From Lantana camara (lineage: Eukaryota; Streptophyta; Magnoliopsida; Lamiales; Verbenaceae): a stretch of 64,000 bases of DNA. The position numbers and the translations under genes are program-made. Below, piece after piece: positions 22,328-33,960 of this stretch. The first letter of the stretch is position 1; each line of letters opens with the position of its first letter. The DNA is taken from the NCBI GenBank assembly GCA_037501455.1, contig CM074860.1, positions 49,238,501-49,302,500 of the forward strand, read 5' to 3'. The notes under the pieces are model-generated. The model was not told the DNA's origin. It saw only the letters and a list, made by a program, of their open reading frames with translations, and searched no databases.

Positions 22328-23792
22328 ACTCGTCTCATGAACCACTTCACCTAAATGCTTGAGTCCTACAAGTCATATTGATTAGGGGAGTTCTTATACA
22401 TGCGCAGTCAAAGGAAACACACAATCAAACAAGAGCATATAAAGAAGTGTTACCTTAATTCGTATTATTCAAAGATTGTGTACTATTTAAAAAGGAAAGT
22501 ACTAAAGCTGACTATTATATTGACTTTCAGGGCCCTATTCCTAACACAGTTATCTCGTTCAAATTCACTTTGAAGTGATTGTCGTAAGGGTAGCAACACA
22601 CTTCTTTTATTCCCAATTTTTGGTTCTATTTTTCCCTAAACCTCGGAATTCTCGCTTTCCTTCCTAACCAACCGGTGCAACCCAAAATTTCTTCCTTATT
22701 GATTCAAGCAAGGCCCGGTCGGAGTAACATTTGATGAACGAAGTGGAGAAAATTCCCAATCAAGTTAACACTAAACAATGCATGTTGGGTTTGAACGCCA
22801 ATGCACGTAGCAAACAATTAAAAGTGCAACACATTGGAGCAATTATATCAAGTAGAAATGCACACGCACATATATAAAATGGAGATTTAATAATTTAAAT
22901 ACGTGGTATGATATATATGCTATGAATGCAATACACCTGGCACCATAGTCGTACACTTTTGCTCAACAACTTGTTCTTCATTTGTTTAAGTATAGGCTTA
23001 CCTCAGATTTATCGATCATGGCTTGTTCACCCACGGTCTTTTAAAACTTCAAAGTTTCCCTTGATTTACTCTTTACGGGTTCAAATTGGTGGAATGAACT
23101 CTTCCTCCAATTGCTTACACTTGAGCACATAATTTCCTTCAAAATTCTTTGCCTTTCTTTATCTTTTCCATATATTGTTCCATATCTCCCAATTCGGCCT
23201 CACAACACCAAAATTGAGGTTGGATTTGGAAAAATAACTCCAATCCGACCGAAGATAGTACCTTTAGGATTGTTACCTTCCATATGTCTGTATTCGCCTT
23301 GTTGATTGATTTTCTTTAACTCTTTTCAAATGCAACTCCCACTCCATCCGAAACCCGAAGCATTCCAATATACCTCTTCTTATCCTTCTTGCCCGAACTT
23401 GGCTTCAAATAGCTTGAATTAGGTGATCCCATCAACCGCTAGATCTTGTCTCTTATCAACCACGAACCTACTTTGCCCTGAGTTCTCTTGAAGATGATTA
23501 CCTCCATGTTGATAGAAACCTTGAATCTAAAAAGCCTTCGAGATTTTCTTCACCTCTCTCTTGAATGAATGATCCTAGGGAATCCAGTTGCGAAGTCTTC
23601 ATAGTGTAGGCATACATCTTGACCTCGTGAGTTGTAAGCGCCTCACCTTACCAATATGTTAGCAAACCTTCACCAACCACCACAAAACGTGGGAACTTTT
23701 CCACAAATCAGCCTCTATTCCGGACCCTATCTTCCATACCTAGCGAAGAGATCTTCTCCGCTAACTTCAAGCTTAGGAATTAGCAAAACACG
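22328..23792 (-). mobile_element. Element D internal region (LARD type), first part
   Basis: Non-coding and alignable to the B internal region from about base 7480 onwards. B therefore inserted into the interior of a related element. There is no RT or gag signal in any frame. It is interrupted at 23793 by solo LTR E. Confidence 0.7.
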
Positions 23793-26700
23793 TGTAACGC
23801 CCCGACTTTTCAAGTCGTATAGGTATGGCTTATGTGATGATTACGTCTGCATTTAATTTATTTTAATTACCTTAGTAAGTGTTTTATTTCATATTATATG
23901 AAATTGTTGAATATTTGAATTATTTAAATTATTTGAATTTGAATTTATATGAATTCTTGAAATATTTCCTCTTGCATGACTCGTTTGCTTACCGTTTCTA
24001 TGTGAAATGAATTCGAAATTTTGTGGAAATTTAATATGTTGGAATTATACGTGTTATGAATATGGATATATGCTCGTTTCATATTTCTGGATTCATTTGA
24101 TTGAGTTTTGAATTTATTTTGAATTTGGAACCCAAAACGGGGGCTAACTAGCAACTAGCGTACCATTGGTTCCGTATGTGATATCTTGAGCTAGGGAACT
24201 CGGAATCGAGTTCCGTCAACTTCATTGAACTCATAACGAAAATTTGGGTTTAATGAACTTAGCCTTATATTTTTCCAAAATTATTTGAACCTCCGAAAGT
24301 TAACCGAAATGTGTTACGTTCGTCGAAATTGCCACCTTTTACCAAATTGGCCATATCTTCCACAAACCTTGACCAAATTAACCATGGTTGGATTCTTTGG
24401 AACCCTAAATCAACCATATATGAGCCCCTAATCATCCCAAACCGAACCAACCTTCCACACTTAGAGAAAATTCATCAAGAACGCCTGCTCTCCAGTCATT
24501 CCCGTTACCCTTGCCAAGTTTGGAGATTCAAGGCTCAAATCTCTTCTAAACTTCACCCAATCCACAAGGTAAGATTAGGGTTGTAATATAAATTCAATTA
24601 TGATCATTTTGAACCATTCATCCCCAATTTTGAGCATGCTTTCATGGAGATATGAAATTGATGATGAATAGTTAGATTTTATGTCATTTGGTTGATCCCA
24701 TGCATTCCTTAATGATTTTGGTTGATTTAAAGCATGAAATTGATCATCTTAGCTTCCTAATTTCATTTATGATCATGTATTTTATGGTAGTTGGCTATTA
24801 AATGAGTTACCATTAACGAGTTTGGGAAGAAAATGGAAGGAATGATCATTAGCATCTCTTTCTCACGTATGGCTTGCTTTGATGCATGTTTGGTTGTTGT
24901 TTTGGGACTAAATTGATGCATATTTATTGATTAGATGGAGCTGATCATGTTAGCATCTTGATGGTCTTGGCTTTGGTTCGTGTTCCCCTGTTTCTGGCTC
25001 TGTTTTGCTGCTGTTACGAGAAGGTCGAGGCCGCGATCAAACCATGAAGGAAATTGGTAGTGGTCGCGACTCACTCACACATTTGGAAGGATTTCAGGTC
25101 GTGCCCGTGACCTGAATTGCATGTGTTTCATGTCGCAACCGCGACTTCAATTTTGTCTGCTCACGTATTCTTGAAAAATTAGTTGAAAATTCGGATTTTA
25201 ATAGCCGCTACCATTTTATGAAGAAAATGCGACCCTCACCAAAACTGCATGAATTTTTCGAATTTCAAACGTGAATTGCATGGTTTCCTTGACTCATTAT
25301 TGGTTCATCCACTGCATTAACTTGTCATATAATGTGTTATTTTGTATGTTATGAAATTTTATGATTTTTCGTGGAATATTTCACGAGTTATAGCTCAACG
25401 TGTCTTCTTTGCTCCTAATGTGTGCATGCATGGACCTTTGTTCACAATGTGAGCCCTAATTGTTTATGTATCTTCTTTTTTATGATTTGTATGATACTTA
25501 TACATGCTATACTACGTGTTATGATCGTTATTTGAATTTCTTCGGTTAATTTGGTATGAAATATGGAAGTGATGAACTTAAACGAATTTAAATGATTCTT
25601 GAAATGAATGAAATGAAAGTTTATATGTCCTTAAGCTATGAATAGTGCACATGAACGTGTTCATTATATAATATCTTCTTTTATGCATTCATATCATCAT
25701 CATTACATTGCCGAGCGTCTTATATGGTTATTTTGAGTCTCACTTCACCTTCCTTGCATAGATTTTGATCCTGTTGGAGACGAGGCTGGTCTGTGATGCT
25801 CTTGTGCTCTCTTTTGTCATTTTAAGGTGGGTTTCTCTACTATTTAGTTAAATGACCCTATATACTCCCAATGTGTAAAGATTTCGGCCAAAATTTATTA
25901 TATGTATATAGAGTCGTTTCAAGAGTAAATGACTGCAACGTAAAGCCTTTATTTTATGAACCCTACCAAACGTTTTGGCGAGAAGGAATGAATGAATGCT
26001 CATAATGGGGCCCAAGGACTTAGGGTGAGTGGCTATCCGGGGAGGCATGGGCTGACGGTGATCCCTTACTCTAGTTCCATCCAAACTACGGTGATACCGG
26101 ACCTTGCCAAGAGATTGGCGAGGAATGGGAGCTGAGTGCCATTAGGGTAGTCATGTAACCCCTTTTGGTCAATGAATGGGTGGTCAGGCCTTGCAAACCC
26201 ACCACCAGCCCGGAGGAAAAAGGAGTAAATGATATTGAATGTGCACGAAAGAAAGTAATGCATGAAAAGAAAGAAAGAATGAATGTTTAATGAATTACAC
26301 AAGGTGTTGGTTGGAAATAATGCACGCCCACTTGTCGGGCCACGAAAGACCTAATGAAAATTGTTATAATCCCTTTTGATGACTTCTTTATCTCACCCAC
26401 TTGGGAAATCCTTTGAAAACCTCCTTTGGGATTATAGCTTGCCTGTGAATGTTTAATTACTGTCTTATATTATACCTACACCCTGTTTTTATACCCACCA
26501 GTCCCTTTTGGACTGAACCCGTTTGTTTTTAGTTATTTTTGGATTTTACACTTGCATACTCATATTTATGATCATTGTATATGACTTATGTTATGGAGCG
26601 TAAATGTTTAAGCCGTGATGGCTTGTGGATATTGTATATGATCCTTAATTTTGGAGCTTGATGCTCGGTGTATACGATAGAGATACTTCCGCTTTAATTG

Positions 26701-26858
26701 TTTTACTCTGATTTTATGGTTTAAGGGTTAGTCCCGCCTAGCATAGCGTGTGTGTATGTCCCCGTTCACCGCGATTTAGCTCGGATTTGGAGTATCCATT
26801 TCATATTCGGGTCGGGTCTCCGTGCGGGGGATGTGGTACCTTGCGCTCGGGTACTACA
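23793..26858 (+). mobile_element. Solo LTR E (3066 bp)
   Basis: Starts TGTAACGCCCCGACTTTTCA and ends GGGTACTACA, flanked by perfect ACACG duplications (23788-23792 and 26859-26863). It has no PBS, PPT or coding region, so it is the product of LTR-LTR recombination. Inside are a donor-like CAAG/GTAAG at 24569, GGTCGCG palindromes at about 25023-25145, an acceptor-like TTGCATAG ending at 25761, and the same conserved 3' block (GTGCGGGGGATGTGGTACC) as G. Confidence 0.93.
25023..25145. repeat. Palindrome cluster in E LTR (GGTCGCG type)
   Basis: Units include GGTCGAGGCCGCGATC (25023-25038), a short GGTCGCGAC near 25062, CAGGTCGTGCCCGTGACCTG (25096-25115) and GTCGCAACCGCGAC (25132-25145). Arms are less perfect than in A or C. 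Position is 40-44% of the LTR. Confidence 0.75.
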
Positions 26859-26863
26859 ACACG

Positions 26864-27469
26864 GCCTTCAACTCGAGTAAAGCTACTACCGATTGAAACT
26901 GTACAAGAGCGAAGCATAGATGCCGCATCATAATTGTTCATCTCCAAAGCATTACTGAGAACTGATATCTTATCTTGTGGTTTCTGTCTTGACCTCTGTA
27001 CCAATGAGGCTTTTTGAAACGATGAGGAAACTTTGGTGTATCGTTGTAAAGACACCAACGAACATAGCTCCATTTAGAAAAAGCCCACGATCCTCGGATC
27101 CCTGTAGGTAACCTCGATGCATTCCTTACATCTCCCATGCTTGAAAGTAGAGCTTGTGTTAGGTTATGGTTATCGTAGAGATTGTCCATGGTTTGATATC
27201 TTCTTCATAACGTATAAATCACAACTCATTTCAAGATAAATGCATACGATTAGTGCATGCTCATATCACATAAGTAACACCGAAGGCACAGATTTAATGT
27301 AAAATGTAACAAATAATTCAACAAAGTTGGAAAGAAACAGGATTCAATGTTCAAGAATGATGCAATGCGCACGTTGACAGGTAGTTTCAAAGTCATACGA
27401 CCTAGACTCGACACAACGGGTCACTATAACTCCGGTTTTGTAACCTGGAGCTCTGATACCACTTTAGGA
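26864..27469 (-). mobile_element. Element D internal region, second part, with leader
   Basis: Continues after solo LTR E and aligns with about 9000-9621 of B, for example the stretch with GGTTTGATAT and TTAGTGCATGCTCAT. It ends at the PBS (27450-27461) and LTR edge. No coding signal. Confidence 0.7.
27450..27461 (-). promoter_or_regulatory. Primer binding site of D
   Basis: The minus strand reads TGGTATCAGAGC, 8 bp from the LTR start at 27470. Confidence 0.85.
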
Positions 27470-29255
27470 TGTGACACCCTAAACGGAGGGCACCACATCC
27501 CCCGCACCATGAGCCTGGTTCACACATGAAATGGAAAAATCCATACATAAACCAACCTCATAGCGAACGGAGAAAGAAAGAAAATAACCCTGTTTTAGGC
27601 TGGACTAGACCCTGTACTAACAAATCAATAAGAACAAGAATGCGAAAGCTAGACAATCATTCATTCATTATCAAGGAAGCAAATACAATTTAAATGGGAA
27701 AGTAAATACGGGCTCAACTAATTCAAAATCCTGTCCTAACATGTCCCGAAGCGATACAAGGTAATAACATATAAAAGGGTTCAACTTGGGCCCTCGAAAC
27801 CTATCCCGGGTTCAATAAAGCAAGATAAAGATACAAGTTGGCCTACCAGGCCTAATAATACAGTACAGGAAGTATGAAAGAGGTGCAATGTAGTGTACAG
27901 GACCAAGACTTAAACCAAGACCTCAACAGACTCCCACTTAACGACCACTGAACCTACAAGACATACACTAAAACAACGAGAGGGAAGGGTCAGCCAACTG
28001 ACTGAGTGAAGGGGTTAACACACGCAAATATATATATACAAATAGGCAATCAAGCAGGCGTAATTCCATTGGACGTTATTGGTTATTAAAACAAGTGACA
28101 GGAACCAGGAGTCTATACATACGTACAGGTGGAACTATGTCAATACATGCAATCAGGTAAAAAAGATATACAATGCATGTGCCGATATCCGTACGCCCTC
28201 TGTTGATGCCCATTTGACCTTAACGATCTATGAACTCGGGTGCTGAACAAGGACTGGAGGCATGCCAGAGGTTACGGATATCTATGTATATGTTTTATGG
28301 GACCCAATGAGAAAGTGTATTTATTCCATCCTGGACTCCACTTCCCAGTTAATAAATGACAGGAATAAGCAGGTATAAAGGAAACAAGCAGGAATCATGA
28401 TTTATTACAAATAAAAATAGCGGGAAACAAGTACAATTAACCTCTTTCTTCAATGATGGTCCAGGTAGCTAACCGTCGCCATCAAGGCAGGATGATCTGT
28501 GGGTTCATAACTCCCCCAGATTCCGAGCCCCATCTTCCACCATACCTCCTGGCGGATATCCGGTTAGTCCAACAGGATGGGACTTGTGCAAGAGGTCACC
28601 GTCGGCCCGATATTCGCTCCATACACAAGCCCCTGGGCCGAAAAATAGGTACAGGAATCCACTTCGGCTAGCCCAGAGCTAGGAGAGCCAGGGACAACAA
28701 CAGGATCTCGCAAAACAGTCTCAGGTTTAACACTACACAGTTCATGGACCATTTCCGATACATAGCCAAAATAAAAGATATGGTTTGTTTAATATGAAAA
28801 CCATTTGGCCTATTTAGAGCATGCAACGTTTTGGGTTATTTCTACAAGAAAAACCTCATCTCGAAGTGCAAGAAAGACCAAGAGAAGGACCACGAGGCTC
28901 GAAAGTCTCCACCGAGGAGAACACTGTAGAAGAAAGAAGACACGGGGTACTTCTGAGACACGACTCAAGAATGAAACCAAGTAGGACGCACGAAAATGTT
29001 CATGAAGTAGTGCATCATGTCATGCCATGATTTGATATAAGATAAATCATAAGAATATCATGAATTGATGTCGTCGTGTTCATGAGTACAATTAATTTTC
29101 CGACAAATAGGCAAATATACAAATTTATTTCATATACATCATAAAGTTAAATAATAAAGTTTAAGTAATTAAAGACCATAGAGTGTCAAATAATAACATA
29201 ATTATCACTTAATCAAGTATACAAGTCATATAAATCACATACGGGAGCACGACCC
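27470..29255 (-). mobile_element. Element D 5' LTR, incomplete; right end uncertain
   Basis: Starts TGTGACACCCTAAACG directly after the D leader. It shares family LTR blocks in the same order as A and B (CCACATCCCCCGCACCAT, then ACTGACTGAGTGAAGGGG, then AAAAACCTCATCTCG). Similarity to the B LTR fades near CATACGGGAGC at about 29245. No terminal CGTTACA was found, so the rest of this LTR is deleted or displaced. Confidence 0.65.
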
Positions 29256-30386
29256 ATCCGTCATTGCAAGAGCACAATGCACATCTATGAGAACTGCTGC
29301 AAAAGATTGGGGCGCTGTTATGGGTGTGGATCACCGAAACATAAGTAGGACGCATGTGATTCACTGAGGTCAAAGAAACAACTGAGAGGTAATCACATTC
29401 ATAGCACGACCATTCATCTTATATCACACCTTTATACGTATTTGTGATGTGTGTTATGATTTGTTATTACTTGTTGTTTTCTTGCTTATGTGGGTGATAA
29501 TGTAACTTATATCATAAGCAAATCTAACCGGCATACATAAGTTTCATGTCTTCGTGATAGCTTGCTCGACATCCCTACACTACCGAATGAAATGATGATG
29601 AAAACCAACGTAAGAAGAAGGTGATAATTCCAATAATTTAGATGGGATGATAGCACGGAAATTAAGGACAACTAGCGAAAGGGAAGGGTTCCTCAATGAT
29701 GAGTGGTCATGGGAGAAGTAAAATCGAGATCCGGGAACAAGTATTTGAACTCAATTCCTAGAAGGGAAATGAATGATTCCCTATTCATAGGTAATGTCAA
29801 GAAATAGTGAATGGTAATGGGATGAGGGAAGGATCGATGGTTCTCCTTTAGCTCTGGGAGATAAATGTTTAAGGAAGAGGGTCTTGTTATGGGAACTGAA
29901 GATATTTGAGAGAAATATTTTACATCAAGGGGACAAAAAAATGAATATTACCTGATGGGCGAGCCCGCTAGAGTGCTGAAAAATAAATAGAGTTGGGATC
30001 CTAGATCATATGACCGATCGTAAGCCTTAGGAGTGTAAATCATTGATTATCGGTTCAGTGTGAAGTCCCGAGGTAGAGTCGATGATGGCGATGTTTAGGG
30101 AAACGGTGATGGCTTCAACCTTCCAAGGGAAGAAGCAATGCTTAAGGAAAAAAAAAACAAAAAGAGTGTCGCTATAGAAAACCGATCGAGTTAGTCGGAA
30201 GGGAAATTGAAGTTTATTTCGAGATGATTCTAACATATAGGACGGCCAAGGGTACCCTTCCCTATTCGAGAAATAATCCCGGGATATAGCCAAGCATGAA
30301 GGAAAGGGAATTCCACATGGAGCTACGAAGAGAGAATTAAGGCTTGCTCTCATGGTCGAAATGAGAAGTGGTTAGCTCACTGTATA
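29256..30386. other. Unassigned sequence between D LTR and F1
   Basis: I recognise no LTR ends, coding motifs or RNA gene. Open frames are short and lack homology signs, the longest being 108 codons on the minus strand at 30027-30353. The segment continues after F1 at 51519-51574. It may be the missing end of D or the interior of an older element. Confidence 0.5.
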
Positions 30387-33358
30387 TGTAATGGCCGGAC
30401 GAGGGCATCCCACGCCTATCCCGCGCTGTGGACCTAACTTGTATATAGAATTGCTATCCATATACCCGCCAAGGCCGAAGCAAACGGTGACAAACGGGCA
30501 TCCTAGCTAGGCGGAACTATACTCACAAAGCGAGTAAATCAAACACAAGCACGCGGAAGCTTAAATCAAAACGCATTCAAGAGTATCATAAGAACAATAT
30601 ATCCAACAATTAATGACCATCACGGTCCAGTACAAAATGCTCAAGTGCGAGAATGTAAAATCATCCTAAGCGACCAACACGGTCTAAACTAGCATAACAA
30701 AATCATACATACTAAATCCATAAATCCGAAACATTACATAAGTCATAAAGTAAAGTAAGCTACAAGCGTAAACAAGTACAAGATAGACACTACGGCAAAC
30801 TCTCAAGCAAGACCCCGCCTAGCAAGACTCCAAAACGCAACCTGCGGATACGAAAGGTAAGTGAGGTCAGTTCAAAAGGAACCGATGAGGAGAAGTTTAC
30901 ATAATATAATATATGGGGGATTCAATGCATGCCCCAACAAAGATATTCACGATTCAATTCTTTTGAAAGTAAATGCAAGTTTTGTAAAACGAATCATGAA
31001 TCCAAGCACCCGCTCGGCGATGACGAGCACTCCATCCGATCTTCCCAAACCAAGAAATGAAATCAAACCATCCATTACGCCGTCGATTTCGAGGGTGTAC
31101 ATCCCTCGATCATCCATAACATAGAGAATTCGGTCCATGAAACCTATCTCTCTCCAAGAAAACTTCAACCCCGAAACCTCCTCGAAGTCTTAGTAGGCTT
31201 GTCCATAGTGGGAACTTTGTATGAGGACATCCGTCGGCCCTTGCCTTCGCAGAATATCACTCACCTCCATCCCCGAGCTGAAATTCGATTTCCCCAAGCA
31301 AGTGTCCTTGCAAGGTACATCATAACCTCGCTACACAACTCACACGTGCATAAACTTCAAATAAAAGTTTAAAAGGCGTTTTGCGTATCTATCCCATATA
31401 TCAAATCAAGTTTTACTTGTAAACCATTTTCCATAGGCAAATATCCATAGTATCAGCATAGCTCACAAAAATTGGCTATTAGAGCCAACATATACATTTG
31501 CAAACGGGAGTTCAAAACCAATAAATATGAACGGCTATAGGTGTCCACAGTTTTGAAATCATTTCATAGTATAACTTCTCACCTTCACCAAGAACTTCGA
31601 AGGCCAACCACGAGCAACAAACTACTCGACCGGAGACGCACCACCTAACAAGACAAACATGCTGACAAAGGTAAGACACGACTCGAAACCAATTAAGACA
31701 ATGTACGTCTTCAAGAAAGAGTAAACATGCTCATGATATGCAATGATTGTCCAAGTAGAGCATAATTGTAACAACGATGATCAAACAACATCATACAAGT
31801 CATATAACAAGCTTTCAAGTCATAAATAAGCAAATAACAACATGTGAACCATATTTAGCACATTATTACGCATAACCGAGGCATGCACGACATTACAATG
31901 CATAGAAACATGATTCCAAGTCATAAATATCATACTAGGGGTGTAAGAAGTGCAAAGGAAGTGAAAACGAAGCAAAACGATCAAGATAACAAAAACTCAA
32001 ATTTTTGACCCGAGACAGCTCACACTGGCGTTTGGCCCTATAGTTCATTTTGTAAACGGGAGTTTGGGTCATAAAAATCGTGGTAGTAGGTTTTCAAACC
32101 GGGGTTTGGTGTTTCAATGCAATTTTCACACGGGTGTTTGACATGCGACTGGTGCAAAACGGAATTACCAACATATGCTTGCAAATGACAAATTTTAAGC
32201 TCTAAACACTCCTAAATCATGCTCTAAAGCTCATACAATGTATATAAACGAATTTAGACATCAAATATCATAATGTGAACATTTAAGAATGAATATACAT
32301 CAAGAATTCCAACAATTTACACATAAGTACTTCATCTTCTTCATGAATTCAAGCTTCAAAGTCAACATTGGTGAAATCTTCATTCATGCAAGAAACTCAA
32401 GTAATTTAATCACATTCTTCATGAAATTGCTCAAGGAATAAGAATTGAACACCCAATCAAGTTAAAACACACAAGAACACGAATATGCAAGAATTCTTCA
32501 AAAGCTTCAAAGTGCTTCAATGGCGGATTTTACATATGAGCATAAAAGTAAGAAATTCTTATACTAAAATGTTCCCAACATCAAAATGAACACATTTCCA
32601 ACAAGACATTCGAATTCAATCCAACACACAAGAACCCTAGTTTAAATTCAAGTTCAAAAGCTTCAAGAACAACAACCCAACAAAGAAGCACATAAACCTT
32701 ACTTAGGAGGTGAGAATCGAAGAAAATAACTTGGTCTTGAGTCTTGAATCTGTAGCTTCAATCTCCAATCTGGTCTTTTGAAAATGGTTGAAGTGTTCTT
32801 GGGAGGGTTTGAATCTTGTGCTATAATGTAAATAAGTCTCAGGGTGTTAAAATCTGATTTATGAATAGGGTCAACTATTTGGGTCACGAACCGGGTCTAT
32901 TGGAGCGGGTTATAAGTGAAATTGGGTTTGAGATTGGGTTATATTTGAAATTGGGTCGTGGTCAACTGATTTGGGTTAAAATTGTTGACTTTTCTTAAAA
33001 AGGCCATAACTTCTTCGTCCGAACTCCAAATCGAGCGATTCAAGAACCCACGAACTCGTAATCGAATTATCTACTCAATTTAAGTAAGTTCGATCCAGTT
33101 CCAGTCCCTAATTTATGATTTAATGTCCATATGAGCACATTGTTTTGTTTAATCATAAAGCATGCTATAAAACTGAATAAGCACGATACGAGCACAAAAT
33201 GATCATACCATGTAGCCATATAAATCATGCAAATCTTATATTCCACATAAGTTCAAGTACATCAATCAATTAAGGGATAAATTTACATAGTTCATGCAAT
33301 GAAAGATAAATCGTTCACTCTAGTAAAACATACCTTCATCGAAGAATAGGGCGTCACA
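30387..33358 (-). mobile_element. Element F1 3' LTR (2972 bp)
   Basis: Starts TGTAATGGCCGGACGAGG and ends GGGCGTCACA in plus orientation, followed by the polypurine tract. It aligns throughout with 48560-51513 at visibly lower identity than the A pair. Weak palindromes lie at about 32015-32140 (CAAACCGGGGTTTG, AAACGGGAGTTT). Confidence 0.92.
32015..32140. repeat. Palindrome cluster in F1 LTR (AAAC...GTTT)
   Basis: Four short units: CACTGGCGTTTGG, AAACGGGAGTTT, CAAACCGGGGTTTG and CACACGGGTGTTTG. The other LTR has versions at about 50185-50310. Arms are short and partly eroded, but spacing and position (41-45% of the LTR) match the other families. Confidence 0.65.
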
Positions 33359-33375
33359 ACCTCCCCTCCTTAAAG
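33359..33375 (-). promoter_or_regulatory. Polypurine tract of F1
   Basis: The minus strand reads CTTTAAGGAGGGGAGGT against the LTR start. Confidence 0.85.
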
Positions 33376-33955
33376 AAATCTGGTCCCCAAATTTACCATC
33401 GGAAAACAACTCAGCATGTAATCTCCGTATCTTCTCTTCTGTCTCCCATGTTGCTTCTTCAGACTGGAGATCATTCCAAAGTACCTTAACCAATGATATT
33501 TATCTATTCCTCAACTCTTGAGCCTTCCTATCCAAGATTTTCACCTGTTGCTGCTTGAATGTTAAATCCGGATCCAATTGTACCTCTTCAATCGACATAG
33601 TTTCCATCTCATCCCGAAAATACTTCCTCAATTGTGATATGTGAAACACTTTGTGAATTCCCATAAGATTCGAAGGCAAATCCAAGAGATAAGCAACTTC
33701 TCCAATACGCTCCACAATCTCCAATGGACCAATGAATCTCCTATTTAACTTACCACCCTTTCTAATTATTGAGAAACCTTTCCTAGGTGTCGCCTTCAAG
33801 AAAACTCGATCACCCACGTCAAATTCCAAATCTTTTCTTCTCCGATCGGCATAACTCTTTTGCCGGTCTTGTGCCACTTTGACGTGTTGTTTGATCTTTT
33901 CCACTTTCTCAATTGCTCCCTTAATTAAATCGGGCTCGGTTTCTCTCTCCAAACC
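33376..33955 (-). pseudogene. F1 integrase C-terminus and chromodomain, broken
   Basis: The open part (33500-33952) encodes the basic integrase tail: RQKSYADRRRKDLEFDVGDRV, then [19 protein letters not shown] and FHISQLRKYF. It reaches ILDRKAQELRNR and then a TAA stop. The remaining chromodomain half (EEATWETE, ELFSDG) is readable in the same frame beyond the stop. The upstream side is cut by element G at 33961 inside the linker after the integrase core, and the core continues at 44476. Its role would have been DNA binding and heterochromatin targeting during integration. Confidence 0.88.
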
Positions 33956-33960
33956 GTCTT

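Noticed and set aside
26801..27073. Minus-strand frame of 90 codons with C-terminus resembling the previous one
   Set aside because: It crosses the end of solo LTR E into D, and the shared tail is antisense LTR sequence.
29248..29411. Possible 155-bp insertion bounded by AGCACGACC direct repeats (9 bp, Mutator-like size)
   Set aside because: The inner ends show no inverted repeat, so the direct repeat may be chance.
30027..30353. Minus-strand frame of 108 codons
   Set aside because: No recognisable domain, no start context like the other genes, and low-complexity Phe-rich translation of an A-rich run.
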